Positions 31,147-40,731 of a stretch of 64,000 bases of DNA are shown piece by piece. A model generated the notes under the pieces. That model ran no database searches. It was given only the letters and a program-made list of their open reading frames with translations, and was not told the DNA's origin. A program made the translations under genes and the position numbers. Positions within the stretch are counted from its first letter, which is position 1. The number at the start of each line of letters is the position of its first letter. The stretch is from positions 62,001 through 126,000 of the forward strand of contig NZ_LDOV01000020.1 in the NCBI RefSeq assembly GCF_001029435.1. Reading direction: 5' to 3'. Source of the DNA: Photobacterium aphoticum. GTDB taxonomy: Bacteria; Pseudomonadota; Gammaproteobacteria; Enterobacterales; Vibrionaceae.

Positions 31147-32706
31147 TTACGCAGCAGCACGCAGATGACGCGGGCGGATGCCCAGTACGAACACCGCAAA
31201 CAGGTATGCCCCGGCACCAATACCGATCAACCCCGCCAGCCATGCCGCACGGTGCAACAATGACCATTCCAGCCACTGGCTCATGGCCGGCAGCGCTTGC
31301 AACAAGGTCACCACCATCACCACACCCGCAACGATCAAACGGCCAACAAACGCCAAGGTTGATTTGCTGATCTTGTACACGCCACCGATGTGCAAACCAC
31401 GGTACAACAGGCCGGCATTCACCAAAGCAGACAGCGCCGTTGCCATCGCCAGTCCCACATAACCGTAGAAATACGCAAAAATTGCGTTAAACACCATGTT
31501 GGTGGTCATGGCGATGATGCCGTATTTCACCGGGGTCTTGGTATCTTGGCGGGCGTAGTAACCCGGTGCCAGCACTTTGATCAGCATGAAGTTCAACAAA
31601 CCGGAGGCGTAAGCCAACAGCGACATCGACGCCTGCTCGACATCGGTTGGGGTAAATTCACCGCGCATAAACAGCACCATCAGCATCGGCTTAGCCAATA
31701 CCATCAATCCGAGCATGGCAGGCAAGCCAAGCAGCAGCACCATGCGCACGCCCCAGTCCATGGTCTGAGCAAACTGCTCCGGGCTTTGATCCACGTGCTT
31801 ACGCGAGAGCGCCGGCAAAATCACGGTGGCGATAGCGATACCGAACAACCCAAGCGGGAATTCCAACAGACGGTCGGAATAGTACAGCCAGCTGATAGAG
31901 CCGGTCGCCAGGAAGCTGGCAATGAAGGTATCCAGTAACAGGTTGATTTGACTCACAGACACACCAAATAGTGCCGGGATCATCAGGGTTCGGATCTTTA
32001 CCACACCAGGATCACGCCAGCCCCATTTCGGTTTCACCAGCATTCCCTCCTTATATAGGAAAGGAATTTGGAATAAAAACTGGACGAGGCCCCCCAAGAA
32101 CACGCCGATCGCCAAGCCGATCTCCGGTTGTGACAACTGAGGTGCCAAGAACCATGCACAGCCAATGATGGCCACGTTCAAAAAGACAGGGGTAAAGGAA
32201 GAGACGGCAAACTTACCCAGCGTATTTAAGATGGCGCCAGAGAGCGCAACAAAGGTAATGAACCACAAATACGGGAAAGTGATCTTGAGCAGCAGGCTGG
32301 CCAATTCAAATTTCGGCGCAGCAGGGCCGTCATTGAGCCAGTCGATAAACCACCCTGCACCGAATAATGCAGTGACCACCCCAGAGCCCAGGATCCCCAA
32401 TAAGGTTACCACAGTCACAATCACCCCCAGCGTACCGGACGCACGGGCAATCAACTGACGCGTCCGATCCATGTCGCCTGCGGCATGGTATTCGGTCAGC
32501 ACGGGTACGAAGGCTTGCGAAAACGCCCCTTCAGCAAAAAGGCGACGCAAAAAATTGGGGATCTTATTCGCAAAGAAAAAAACATCGGCGGCGGCACCCG
32601 CTCCCATTAGGTTCGCCACGACCACATCTCGCACCAAACCAAGCACTCGAGAGACCAATGTCATGGTGCTGACAATCAGTCCTGAGCGCAAAAGACGCTT
32701 GCTCAC
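31147..32706 (-). CDS. murJ: Lipid II flippase MurJ
   Basis: MurJ is the MOP-superfamily flippase that moves lipid II across the inner membrane. The 519-residue protein has about 14 hydrophobic helices and the family N-terminus LIVSTMTLVSRVLGLVRDVVVANLMGAG, and FFFANKIPNFLRRLFAEGAFSQAFVPV with the conserved Arg/Glu residues. I prefer the GTG at 32704-32706 because GAGG sits eight bases upstream and the length then matches E. coli (511); the open frame 16 codons further up is not conserved in type. It is divergent from rpsT. Confidence 0.95.
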   Translation of the reverse strand: MSKRLLRSGLIVSTMTLVSRVLGLVRDVVVANLMGAGAAADVFFFANKIPNFLRRLFAEGAFSQAFVPVLTEYHAAGDMDRTRQLIARASGTLGVIVTVVTLLGILGSGVVTALFGAGWFIDWLNDGPAAPKFELASLLLKITFPYLWFITFVALSGAILNTLGKFAVSSFTPVFLNVAIIGCAWFLAPQLSQPEIGLAIGVFLGGLVQFLFQIPFLYKEGMLVKPKWGWRDPGVVKIRTLMIPALFGVSVSQINLLLDTFIASFLATGSISWLYYSDRLLEFPLGLFGIAIATVILPALSRKHVDQSPEQFAQTMDWGVRMVLLLGLPAMLGLMVLAKPMLMVLFMRGEFTPTDVEQASMSLLAYASGLLNFMLIKVLAPGYYARQDTKTPVKYGIIAMTTNMVFNAIFAYFYGYVGLAMATALSALVNAGLLYRGLHIGGVYKISKSTLAFVGRLIVAGVVMVVTLLQALPAMSQWLEWSLLHRAAWLAGLIGIGAGAYLFAVFVLGIRPRHLRAAA

Positions 32707-32913
32707 AAAAAAAACCTCATAAAGATGGCCCCAAAAGGTGACTTCCGAGTCCAAATGCTGGTAAAATCTGCCGCCATATTAACCGTGTTATTCCGCGAGT
32801 GCCAATTCAATTGGTTCGGCGGTTATTTGCACAAATCATTTGACAATATTCGGTTTAACAGGCATAGTCCTCGGCCTTAAATTGTCACCGTACCAAGTTT
32901 TGGAGTTATACCC

Positions 32914-33174
32914 TTGGCAAATATCAAATCTGCTAAGAAACGTGCGCTTACTTCAGAAAAACGTCGCCAGCACAACGCTAGCCGTCGTTCTATGATGCGT
33001 ACTTTCTTCAAGAAAGTAGTTGCAGCTATTGAAGCTGGCAACAAAGAAGCTGCTACTCAAGCTTTCGCTGATATGCAACCTGTTATGGACCGCATGGCTA
33101 CTAAAGGCCTGATCCACGCTAACAAAGCTGCACGTCACAAAGCTCGCCTAGCTGCGAAAATCAAAGCTCTTTAA
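32914..33174 (+). CDS. rpsT: 30S ribosomal protein S20
   Basis: S20 binds 16S rRNA helices 9 and 44. The 86-residue basic product starts [20 protein letters not shown] and contains [11 protein letters not shown] and [19 protein letters not shown]. The start codon is TTG (32914-32916) with GGAG nine bases upstream; E. coli rpsT also uses UUG, where it is linked to autoregulation. The gene stands alone with a strong terminator. Confidence 0.98.
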   Translation: MANIKSAKKRALTSEKRRQHNASRRSMMRTFFKKVVAAIEAGNKEAATQAFADMQPVMDRMATKGLIHANKAARHKARLAAKIKAL

Positions 33175-33194
33175 TTTGAGTTCTGATTTTGTGA

Positions 33195-33223
33195 TAAAAA
33201 AACCGGCCTAGGCCGGTTTTTTT
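33195..33223 (+). terminator. Intrinsic terminator after rpsT
   Basis: AAAAAACCGGCC-TA-GGCCGGTTTTTTT, a near-perfect palindrome that can work on both strands (also for the hlyU-like gene, which converges from the right). Confidence 0.93.
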
Positions 33224-33278
33224 ATATCTGTTTCATCTTCATCGCTTCAATGCTCAGCCCGTCACAAAGATCAGGCGC

Positions 33279-33620
33279 TCAGTCACGAGCATGGCGCTCA
33301 CTGTCTGAAGACTGTGTCTCTGCTGGTGCACCACAGTACATGCTGTGCAACAACTGAATCATCGCCCGCACTTCCTCGCTTTTCAGCCGATAATAGACCG
33401 TCTGCGCCTCTTTACGCGTCGCCACCAGCCCATCACGCCGCAACCAGGCCAAATGCTGGGAGAGCGCTGACTGACTCAGTTGCAGCTTCTCACTCATCAT
33501 TCCCACTGACATTTCTTCTTCCAGCAAATAGCACAGAATGAATAAACGTCGCTCATTGGCCATGGCTTTGAGCAGGGCGACAGCCTTCGGGGCGTTTTGT
33601 GCCATCTGTTCGAGTTCCAT
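33279..33620 (-). CDS. hlyU: HlyU-like ArsR/SmtB-family transcriptional regulator
   Basis: A 113-residue winged-helix repressor/anti-repressor. KAVALLKAMANERRLFILCYL, the recognition helix LSQSALSQHLAWLRRDGLV and ATRKEAQTVYYRL match Vibrio HlyU, which activates haemolysin and RTX toxin genes by countering H-NS. Two cysteines (ILCYLL and SMYCGAP) correspond to the pair proposed for redox sensing in HlyU; ArsR metal-site residues are absent. ATG at 33618-33620 has GAGGGG eight bases upstream; an upstream TTG in the same frame lacks such a site. The position beside rpsT and nhaR matches Vibrio. Targets here are unknown. Confidence 0.88.
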   Translation of the reverse strand: MELEQMAQNAPKAVALLKAMANERRLFILCYLLEEEMSVGMMSEKLQLSQSALSQHLAWLRRDGLVATRKEAQTVYYRLKSEEVRAMIQLLHSMYCGAPAETQSSDSERHARD

Positions 33621-33725
33621 CCGGCGGTCCCCTCTCAATTAAGTTAATGCTAATGTACTTAAATTATGCAGGGTTTTCTAGCCGGATGGCGGGAACTTTG
33701 AAGCACGCAAGTAAAACCTGCAACA

Positions 33726-34613
33726 CTATTTAAACATTTTCCTAAAATCCGCCTCGCAGATACGCTTCACGGCGGAGTGCATGATCATACGCTCAGCAAA
33801 GATAACGTAGTACTCTTCACGGATCTCACGGATACGCTTCACTTCGCGGATATTGCTGCCCGCTTCCAGCTCTGCGGCATAAATGGACGGGGCGACAAAC
33901 ATCGACTTCTGGTACAGGCCAAACGCTTTCATCAATGCCGCATCATCAAACTCGCCCAAAATGTTTGGGGTAATCCCCATTTGATCGAACCAGTGATGCA
34001 GTTTACGTCCCATCGCGGTACGACGGCCCGGGATCAACAGTTTGTACTCTTCCAGACATGCCGGGAAGTTAAAGACTTTATCCGGCTCGGTGCAGAAGAA
34101 GCTCATGGTCGACTCCCCCAGCTTCTTACTGTAAAGGCCAGGACTCTGGCTGGAATCAACCGGACAGTCTGACAGGATCATGTCCAGCTTGTGCTGTGAC
34201 AGCTGCTCGAGCAGCATTTCGTGGGTGGATTCGTAACAGCGAAGATGAATACGCTCGTCTTCCGGCAGCGCCTCCATCAGCACCTTACTCACTAACCGCT
34301 TGGATAAGGCGTCAGCCACCCCCACTTCCAGCAACAAGTTCTCACGTTGGGTATAGTTGACGATATCGAGCATCTCGTAGCTCAAGTCAAACATCTTGTC
34401 AGCGTACTTAAACACCAACTGGCCCAGCTCCGTCGGCTCAATGTTGCGTCCCACCCGCTTGGTCAGTTTGCCTTTCAGGCGTTCTTCCAACGCGCGGATT
34501 TGCCCCGTCACGGTTTGGGGTGCCAAAAAGAGTGCATCAGCCGCTTTCGTGACCGACCCTTGCTTACAGACCATCCAGAAGTAATAAAGGTGGTTATAGT
34601 TTAGATGAGACAT
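33726..34613 (-). CDS. nhaR: LysR-family activator of nhaA
   Basis: NhaR is the Na+-responsive LysR-type activator of the Na+/H+ antiporter nhaA. The 295-residue product begins [20 protein letters not shown] with a helix-turn-helix ([23 protein letters not shown]) and an effector-binding domain containing [10 protein letters not shown] and [11 protein letters not shown] typical of NhaR. It lies downstream of nhaA and the small secreted protein, on the same strand, after a terminator. Confidence 0.94.
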   Translation of the reverse strand: MSHLNYNHLYYFWMVCKQGSVTKAADALFLAPQTVTGQIRALEERLKGKLTKRVGRNIEPTELGQLVFKYADKMFDLSYEMLDIVNYTQRENLLLEVGVADALSKRLVSKVLMEALPEDERIHLRCYESTHEMLLEQLSQHKLDMILSDCPVDSSQSPGLYSKKLGESTMSFFCTEPDKVFNFPACLEEYKLLIPGRRTAMGRKLHHWFDQMGITPNILGEFDDAALMKAFGLYQKSMFVAPSIYAAELEAGSNIREVKRIREIREEYYVIFAERMIMHSAVKRICEADFRKMFK

Positions 34614-34655
34614 CGCCTTGCCATTTACCCGGCAACAGTATCCTGTCGCCCTAAA

Positions 34656-34694
34656 AGAAAAAACCCAGAAGTCAGCTTACGCTGAGCTTCTGGG
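34656..34694 (-). terminator. Intrinsic terminator between the small nhaA-linked gene and nhaR
   Basis: CCCAGAAG (34687-34694 side on minus) pairs with CTTCTGGG, with inner GCTGA/TCAGC pairing, then TTTTTT on the minus transcript. Confidence 0.88.
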
Positions 34695-34734
34695 TGCATC
34701 AACACTCTTGCCCGATTAATACGGGGAAAAACGT

Positions 34735-35001
34735 TTACTTCGTCGGTGAAACCGATTTTTGGTCAATCAATTCCATCTTACGGGTACGCTCTCCCATTCG
34801 CTGTTCCAATGCACGGGAACGGAAGGCGTCATCTTTCTTCATGGATGCGGTTTCCAATGCCGGCTTTGTCTGGTTCAACCCAGCAAAATACGCCTGGCAG
34901 ATCTCGCTGTTGCTATCTTGTCCGCAGTTTTCGTAATTTGGCGCGGCCACTACCGCTGCCGACGACATGATCATAGCGACAATAAAGAGAGAGCGTTTCA
35001 T
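34735..35001 (-). CDS. Small secreted protein coupled to nhaA
   Basis: I do not recognise this 88-residue protein. It has a clear Sec signal peptide (KRSLFIVAMIMSSAAVVAA, cleaved before PNYENC), two cysteines ten residues apart in the mature part (NCGQDSNSEICQAY) that could form a disulfide, and a charged Lys/Arg/Glu-rich C-terminal helix-like part. Its ribosome-binding site GGAGGTG is made of the last codons of nhaA (GAG GTG TAA) and its ATG follows the nhaA stop by one base, so translation is coupled. A terminator follows. A role with NhaA or in the envelope under Na+ or alkaline stress is plausible but inferred only from position. Confidence 0.8.
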   Translation of the reverse strand: MKRSLFIVAMIMSSAAVVAAPNYENCGQDSNSEICQAYFAGLNQTKPALETASMKKDDAFRSRALEQRMGERTRKMELIDQKSVSPTK

Positions 35002-35002
35002 G

Positions 35003-36163
35003 TTACACCTCCGTTTTTGGTAACGTTCGGCTCAGCAACACATAACCCACAACCGCTGAAACCGTTGACCCCAATAGGATCCCGAGACGGGAGTACGTAC
35101 TGAAGTCTTCTGGTGCGCCGACAAACGCCAGCGACGAGATAAAGATAGACATGGTAAAGCCGATACCACACAACACTGACACGGCAAACACATGCTTAAA
35201 GCCAATCCCTTCCGGCATTTTCGCCAGACCAGCTTTCACCGCCAGGTAACTGAACGTAAAGATACCCAGAGGCTTACCGACTAACAGACCCAGTGCAATA
35301 CCCAGTGGCAACATCGACGTCAAACCGTCCAACGACACACCGTCGAGGGAAATACCTGCATTGGCAAAGGCGAAAATCGGCAGAATCAGGAACGCAACAT
35401 AAGGATGCAATACATGCTCAAGGTGCTTCAGTGGTGACTCGTCATCCGAGTGACCGCCGTCTTTCCCTGACAGTGGGATCGCAAAGCCCAATACCACACC
35501 CGCCAAGGTCGCATGCACGCCTGATTTCAATACACTTACCCAAAGTATGGCACCTACCACCAAATACCATGACAGTTTGGTCACGTTTTTCGCATTCATG
35601 ATAAACAGTGCGGTCGTCGCCGCAAACGCGACAGCCAATGCCCAGGTAGACAGATCGCTGCTGTAGAACAGCGCAATGATCACGATAACACCCAGGTCAT
35701 CGATGATAGCCAGCGCCAACAGGAACACTTTCAATGTCACCGGTACACGGCTGCCTAACAGCGCCATGATACCCAATGCAAACGCGATATCGGTCGCCGC
35801 CGGGATCGCCCACCCTTTGATGGCCATTGGGTCAGCAAAGTTAAAGGCAACGTACACCAAAGCCGGTGCCAGCATGCCACCAATGGCCGCAATGGCCGGG
35901 AAAATGGCTTTTTCTTTCGTATTGAGTGCCCCTTCGATCAGCTCACGTTTTACCTCAAGGCCAATCAATAGGAAGAACACCGCCATCAGACCATCATTGA
36001 TCCAATGTGACACAGACAGCCCTGCTACATAGGTGTGCAGGGTATTGTTATACAACTCAGCCAGTGGCGAGTTAGCAATAATCATGGCAATCAGAGCAGC
36101 GAAGATCAGGATAATCCCACCTGCAGACTCTAATTTCAAAAACTTACGAATAGCATCGGTCAT
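35003..36163 (-). CDS. nhaA: Na+/H+ antiporter NhaA
   Basis: NhaA exports Na+ or Li+ in exchange for two protons and is pH-regulated. The 386-residue protein has about 12 helices; the substrate aspartates are visible in [15 protein letters not shown] (the Asp163/164 pair of E. coli) and [15 protein letters not shown] (Asp133), and [18 protein letters not shown] is conserved. Length matches E. coli (388). The small secreted protein is translated from the same message; nhaR follows. The 480-base gap to nptA carries regulatory sites. Confidence 0.97.
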   Translation of the reverse strand: MTDAIRKFLKLESAGGIILIFAALIAMIIANSPLAELYNNTLHTYVAGLSVSHWINDGLMAVFFLLIGLEVKRELIEGALNTKEKAIFPAIAAIGGMLAPALVYVAFNFADPMAIKGWAIPAATDIAFALGIMALLGSRVPVTLKVFLLALAIIDDLGVIVIIALFYSSDLSTWALAVAFAATTALFIMNAKNVTKLSWYLVVGAILWVSVLKSGVHATLAGVVLGFAIPLSGKDGGHSDDESPLKHLEHVLHPYVAFLILPIFAFANAGISLDGVSLDGLTSMLPLGIALGLLVGKPLGIFTFSYLAVKAGLAKMPEGIGFKHVFAVSVLCGIGFTMSIFISSLAFVGAPEDFSTYSRLGILLGSTVSAVVGYVLLSRTLPKTEV

Positions 36164-36326
36164 CGACCGGAACTCCTTTGCATGAAACTAATAGCACAAG
36201 ATAGAAAGTAAATTTAGTTTAGCTGTCACAGCGCTAAACTGTTAAATCGTTTGTTTAGATGATAACACTCGGTAAAACCGAAGTATTACCCATCATCACA
36301 AGCTTTAACCGCACTGACTATTTTCA

Positions 36327-36359
36327 CTGTCATATTTGAGGGTTTTTGCTGTCATATTT
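36327..36359 (+). promoter_or_regulatory. Distal Pho-box-like direct repeats
   Basis: CTGTCATATTT occurs at 36327-36337 and again at 36349-36359, exactly 22 bases (two 11-base units) apart, with a degenerate unit (GAGGGTT) between. CTGTCAT repeated every 11 bases is the PhoB binding pattern. It lies about 285 bases upstream of nptA and 165 upstream of nhaA. Confidence 0.55.
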
Positions 36360-36548
36360 CGCAGCGATGGCGCAATAAATCTAAATTTCCCTCAAAACAC
36401 AGCAAAAAATATTCACCAAATTCACTTTTTATCACCCTTGTTTAAAACTATAAATATCATGCACTTAATACAAAAGTAAACAAAATGATACAAGTAAAAG
36501 CCCTGCCATTGCTCACAAAATAACCACAAAATAACTTTGTGACAGTGA

Positions 36549-36582
36549 GTGTCATATTTCTGAAATATTCGATCTCTACCAT
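36549..36582 (+). promoter_or_regulatory. Proximal Pho box and -10 of nptA
   Basis: GTGTCAT-ATTT-CTGAAAT (36549-36566) fits the 18-base Pho box (CTGTCAT N4 CTGTCAT) and is followed after exactly 10 bases by TACCAT (36577-36582), the usual spacing between a Pho box and the -10 element. Transcription would start about 55 bases before the nptA ATG. Confidence 0.6.
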
Positions 36583-36643
36583 CGCCACCAGATTTCAAAC
36601 AAATGAAACCCAAACGACATATTCCTGTCACGGAGAAATGATT

Positions 36644-37792
36644 ATGACTACCCAAGCCACTACTGCTGAACAGCCAATGAACAGCTCTATGCGTTGGGTC
36701 CGCTGGGCAAACCTAGCGTTCATGCTTTACCTTCTATTAGTTGCTGTATCTGTTGTGAGCGGCGGCTTTAAACTTTCTGTTGGTGAACAAGCTAAAACGC
36801 TATTTGAGTTTGCTTCTCATCCTATTGCTGGTTTGATGATCGGTCTTGTTGCGACATCTCTGATCCAATCCTCAAGTACAGTAACGTCTATCATTGTTGG
36901 TCTGGTTGCTGGTGGCCTACCTGTTGAAACTGCAATCCCTATGGTTATGGGTGCAAACATCGGTACCACACTAACTAACACCCTGGTTAGCCTTGGCCAT
37001 GCGCGTTGTAAAGAAGAGTTCCGTCGTGCGTTTGCAAGTGCGACCGTACATGACTTCTTCAACCTGCTAGCTGTGTCTATCTTCCTACCGCTAGAAATGA
37101 TGTTCGGCCTGCTAGACAAAGTGTCTTCATGGCTAGTATCACCGCTAATGAAGACCGGTGATCTGAGCATGAACGGTATGGATTTCATGAAAGCACTAAC
37201 CTCTCCAGGTGTTGATCTTATCAAGATGCCACTAGAAGGCATGAGCAACACCACTGCGGGTGCTATCATGATCGCAATTGGTATCGGTCTGATCTTCCTG
37301 TCAATCACAGCGATGGGTAAACTAATGCGTACCCTTATGGTTGGCCGTGCTCGTGAAATGCTGCAAAATGCAATCGGTCGTGGTCCACTACACGGTATCG
37401 CGTCTGGTACAGTAGTCACCGTACTTGTTCAGTCTTCTTCGACGACAACAAGCCTAATGGTTCCACTAGTAGGTACAGGTGTACTGAAAGTACGTGACGT
37501 TTACCCGTTCACACTGGGCGCTAACATCGGTACCTGTATCACTGCACTACTGGCAGCAACGGCGGTAACCGGTCCATACGCTGTGTTCGCACTACAGATT
37601 GCACTGGTTCACCTATCGTTCAACGTATTGGCGACCATCCTAATCTTCGGTGTACCGTTCCTACGTGAACTACCACTGAAAGGTGCATTCTTCCTGGGTG
37701 AACTAGGTACGAAGAGCAAAGCGGCAGTAGCGGGTTACATCACACTAGTCTTCGTGGCTATCCCAAGTGCTATCCTAGCCCTGACTGCTTAA
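36644..37792 (+). CDS. nptA: Na+/phosphate symporter NptA
   Basis: A PF02690-type Na+/Pi cotransporter of 382 residues, related to Vibrio cholerae NptA and mammalian NaPi-II. The internal duplication is clear: each half holds a QSSS motif (SLIQSSSTVTSIIVG and VLVQSSSTTTSLMVP) followed by a MGANIGTT / LGANIGTC block. ATG at 36644 is chosen because GGAG lies eight bases upstream; an ATG six bases earlier is too close to it. Leu codons are mostly CTA/CTG, as in the porin gene. Pho-box-like repeats upstream fit induction by phosphate limitation. It is divergent from nhaA. Confidence 0.94.
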   Translation: MTTQATTAEQPMNSSMRWVRWANLAFMLYLLLVAVSVVSGGFKLSVGEQAKTLFEFASHPIAGLMIGLVATSLIQSSSTVTSIIVGLVAGGLPVETAIPMVMGANIGTTLTNTLVSLGHARCKEEFRRAFASATVHDFFNLLAVSIFLPLEMMFGLLDKVSSWLVSPLMKTGDLSMNGMDFMKALTSPGVDLIKMPLEGMSNTTAGAIMIAIGIGLIFLSITAMGKLMRTLMVGRAREMLQNAIGRGPLHGIASGTVVTVLVQSSSTTTSLMVPLVGTGVLKVRDVYPFTLGANIGTCITALLAATAVTGPYAVFALQIALVHLSFNVLATILIFGVPFLRELPLKGAFFLGELGTKSKAAVAGYITLVFVAIPSAILALTA

Positions 37793-37812
37793 TCGCTGTC
37801 ACTGAATAAAAC

Positions 37813-37839
37813 AAAGCCCCGCATCATGCGGGGCTTTTT
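37813..37839 (+). terminator. Intrinsic terminator after nptA
   Basis: AAAGCCCCGCA-TCA-TGCGGGGCTTTTT, an 11-bp stem with a T-run. Confidence 0.93.
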
Positions 37840-37982
37840 GCGTTTAGAACATTGGCAATCGCGCTTATCGCTCGCCCATCACAGACTTCATCACCACTGG
37901 CTCATCACCAAGATAAAAAAACGGGAGAGCGCATTAGCACTCTCCCGTCTTATCCTTGCGGCGACTCACCGCCACTGAACAC

Positions 37983-38834
37983 TTACACGGAGAACGGGTA
38001 AGCGATCGGGTCGTGATGCTGGTAACCCACCACCTCGAAATCGTCCATCGTTACCCATGTTTCCAAGTCTTCCAGCGACTTGATATTCGGGTTGATGATC
38101 AGTTGTGGTGATTCAAATGGCCCACGCTTTAGCTGCACATCACGCATCAGTTCCAGCTGATCTTCATAGATATGGGCGTTCACAATCTTGTGGAAGGCCT
38201 GACCCGGCTTCTTACCGGTGATTTGTGCCATCAGCGCCAACAGGGTGTACACCTGGATCTGGTTGAAATTCAAGCCTAGCGGGACGTCACACGAGCGCTG
38301 GTAGCTGGTCAGGTACAAGGTATCCCCCAACAGCGAAAAGGTGTGTGTGTGCATACACGGACGCAGACAGCCCATGTCGAACTCACCCGGGTTGTAGAAC
38401 GTCAGGATTTCACCACGGTCATCAACGCCTTTGGTCAGGTTATCCACGATTTTACGCAGCTGATCCAGTGTGGTGCCATCCGGCTTTTGCCAGCTGCGAC
38501 CCTGCACACCGTACACGCGGCCCATGTCGTCTTCACCCTTACGGTGTGGGTTGTTCAACCACGCGGCATTGTCGTTGGCATTCATGTCCCAGGTCTTGGT
38601 GCCCAGTGCACGGAAATCAGCGGCATTGTCATAGCCACGGATGTAACCCAGCAATTCCGCAATCGCCGCTTTCCAGTAACTTTTACGGGTGGTGATCAAC
38701 GGGAATTGGTTGTTCGCCACATCATAGGTCAAATCGGCGTTCACTACGGTCAGGCAACCTTTACCGGTGCGCTGGTTCTCAATCCATACACCTTCATCAA
38801 CGATGCGCTGACAGAGGGCTAAATACTGTTTCAT
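37983..38834 (-). CDS. thyA: Thymidylate synthase
   Basis: ThyA converts dUMP to dTMP with methylene-tetrahydrofolate. The product is 283 residues from the ATG at 38832-38834 ([16 protein letters not shown]), the same length as the Vibrio cholerae enzyme; an open frame 28 codons further up is not conserved. Motifs: catalytic Cys160 in [26 protein letters not shown], and C-terminal YPFSV. Unlike the E. coli lgt-thyA operon, a strong terminator lies between lgt and thyA here, and a TAGAAT (38876-38881) about 45 bases upstream may be part of its own promoter. Confidence 0.96.
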   Translation of the reverse strand: MKQYLALCQRIVDEGVWIENQRTGKGCLTVVNADLTYDVANNQFPLITTRKSYWKAAIAELLGYIRGYDNAADFRALGTKTWDMNANDNAAWLNNPHRKGEDDMGRVYGVQGRSWQKPDGTTLDQLRKIVDNLTKGVDDRGEILTFYNPGEFDMGCLRPCMHTHTFSLLGDTLYLTSYQRSCDVPLGLNFNQIQVYTLLALMAQITGKKPGQAFHKIVNAHIYEDQLELMRDVQLKRGPFESPQLIINPNIKSLEDLETWVTMDDFEVVGYQHHDPIAYPFSV

Positions 38835-38967
38835 GTCCTGCTGGCCTTCATTACTGGTTTTTTCAATTGTGGCCGATTCTACCGAATACACAGGAGTTTT
38901 GACATGTTGCTTTCGCACTCAAACTTACCACAGTTCAAAATCTCAGCCGTTATCAGTTACCCATAAC

Positions 38968-38995
38968 AAAAAAAGCGACCCGAAGGTCGCTTTTT
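38968..38995. terminator. Intrinsic terminator after lgt
   Basis: AAAAAAAGCGACC-CGAA-GGTCGCTTTTT; six-bp GC stem with runs of A and T on either side. It ends lgt transcription before thyA. Confidence 0.9.
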
Positions 38996-39029
38996 CATAC
39001 ATCATGATTTATCCGATGCGTCGGTACGA

Positions 39030-39836
39030 TTAAGCCGCTTTGCTCTTAGGCTGGCACTTGTAAGCCCATAGCAGCATCAGTGCACCGGCGATCACCATTG
39101 GCAGTGACAAGATCTGCCCCATGCTGATCCAACCGCCAAACAAGCCCAGCTGCGCATCCGGCTCACGGAAGTATTCCACGATAAAGCGGAAGCTGCCGTA
39201 ACCCAGCAGGAACAAGCCCGATACCGCCCCGGCAGGACGTGGTTTGCGAATGAACACGTTCAGGATGATCAGCAGTACCACGCCTTCCAAGAAGAATTCG
39301 TACAGCTGTGACGGGTGACGTGGCAGCGGACCACCGGTTGGGAATACCATCGCCCACGGCACATCCGTAGTACGGCCCCATAGCTCACCGTTAATAAAGT
39401 TACCCAAGCGGCCAACACCCAAACCAAACGGTACCAATGGCGCGATAAAGTCAGCCACGTTAAAGAAGGTACGGTTATGCTTGTGGGCATACCAGAACAT
39501 CGCGGTGATCACCCCCAGCAAGCCGCCGTGGAACGACATACCGCCCGTCCACACTTTGAACAAGTACAGCGGGTTGTCGAGGAACATATCAAAGTTGTAG
39601 AACAGGACATAACCGATACGGCCACCCAGTACCACACCCAAGAAACCGGCAAACAGCAAGTCACTGACCTGATCACGCGTCCAACCACTGCCCGGTTTAT
39701 CCGCGCGGCGGTTTGCCAGCCACATGGCAAACACAAACCCCAATAAATACATCATGCCATACCAGCGTATGGCCAACGGCCCGATCTCAATCAATATCGG
39801 ATCAATACTCGGGAACGTTAAAAAACCTTGGCTCAT
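39030..39836 (-). CDS. lgt: Phosphatidylglycerol--prolipoprotein diacylglyceryl transferase
   Basis: Lgt attaches diacylglycerol to the lipobox cysteine, the first step of lipoprotein maturation. The 268-residue membrane protein has about seven helices and the signature [17 protein letters not shown] (the arginine is essential in E. coli), [12 protein letters not shown] and the His-containing [11 protein letters not shown]. LspA, the next enzyme of this pathway, is encoded about 12 kb away. Confidence 0.97.
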   Translation of the reverse strand: MSQGFLTFPSIDPILIEIGPLAIRWYGMMYLLGFVFAMWLANRRADKPGSGWTRDQVSDLLFAGFLGVVLGGRIGYVLFYNFDMFLDNPLYLFKVWTGGMSFHGGLLGVITAMFWYAHKHNRTFFNVADFIAPLVPFGLGVGRLGNFINGELWGRTTDVPWAMVFPTGGPLPRHPSQLYEFFLEGVVLLIILNVFIRKPRPAGAVSGLFLLGYGSFRFIVEYFREPDAQLGLFGGWISMGQILSLPMVIAGALMLLWAYKCQPKSKAA

Positions 39837-39882
39837 TCTACTTATCTCAATCTGTCACACAGAGGGGAGTCTCTGTGATGCA

Positions 39883-40725
39883 TTATCCCATAAACATTTT
39901 CGCACTAATAAACAGCAGGAAAACCGCGAATATTTTTTTCAACATTGGGGTTGGCAATCGGCTAACCCACGCCGCCCCAAACCGGGTGGTCGTAGTCGAC
40001 GTCAAGGCAATCCCCAACAACGCCGGTATATACACATAACCGACGCTCAGTGGAGGCAGCGCTTCGTCCCCCACCCCTGCGGCAATAAAGCCGATCATAC
40101 CGGCGACCGCAATCATGGCGCCCGCAAACGAGGCACAGCCGATCGCACGGCGCATTTCCACCCCGTGCCAATTCAAAAATGGCACCGTCAGCGAACCACC
40201 ACCGATCCCGGCCAAACTGGACAGCACACCAATGATGCCACCGGCACAAAAGGTTTTACCGGCCCCCGGCAACGGGCGATTACTGGTAAAGCGCATCGAC
40301 AACAGCATTTGTATGGCCAGTAATAACACAATTATGGCAAAAATCCGGGGTAAACTGTCACTTGGGACCAATTCGGCAATGGCACTGCCGCCCAATCCCC
40401 CGAGGATCACCCCGGGCGCAAGCCCTTTGACCAACGCAAAATCGATGTTACCTAACCGGTAATGATTACGGGCCGAGGAGCCGGATGTCATTACAATACT
40501 GGCCAAAGAGGTCGCCAGTGCCATGTGCATCACCTGCTGGCTTTCAATACCCGCCAGCGGCAATAACCACACTAACGCCGGTACCACAAGCAGACCGCCG
40601 CCGATCCCCAGCAAGCCGGCTAAGACCCCCACGACCGCACCGAGCCCCAAACAAAACGCAAACGCCCACAACGCATTGCTGTACACAGCCTCTCCGGCCA
40701 TGACGCTATTCCACATTTCTAGCAT
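39883..40725 (-). CDS. TauE/SafE-family sulfite/anion exporter-like permease
   Basis: A 280-residue membrane protein with eight predicted helices and the internal duplication of the TauE/SafE (DUF81) family: GVLAGLLGIGGGLLVVPAL in the first half and GVLSSLAGIGGGSLTVPFL in the second. Members move sulfite, sulfonates or other organic anions; the substrate here cannot be told. It starts 6 bases after ptsP and ends about 45 bases before lgt, so it is probably co-transcribed with rppH-ptsP. Confidence 0.88.
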   Translation of the reverse strand: MLEMWNSVMAGEAVYSNALWAFAFCLGLGAVVGVLAGLLGIGGGLLVVPALVWLLPLAGIESQQVMHMALATSLASIVMTSGSSARNHYRLGNIDFALVKGLAPGVILGGLGGSAIAELVPSDSLPRIFAIIVLLLAIQMLLSMRFTSNRPLPGAGKTFCAGGIIGVLSSLAGIGGGSLTVPFLNWHGVEMRRAIGCASFAGAMIAVAGMIGFIAAGVGDEALPPLSVGYVYIPALLGIALTSTTTTRFGAAWVSRLPTPMLKKIFAVFLLFISAKMFMG

Positions 40726-40731
40726 GATGCT

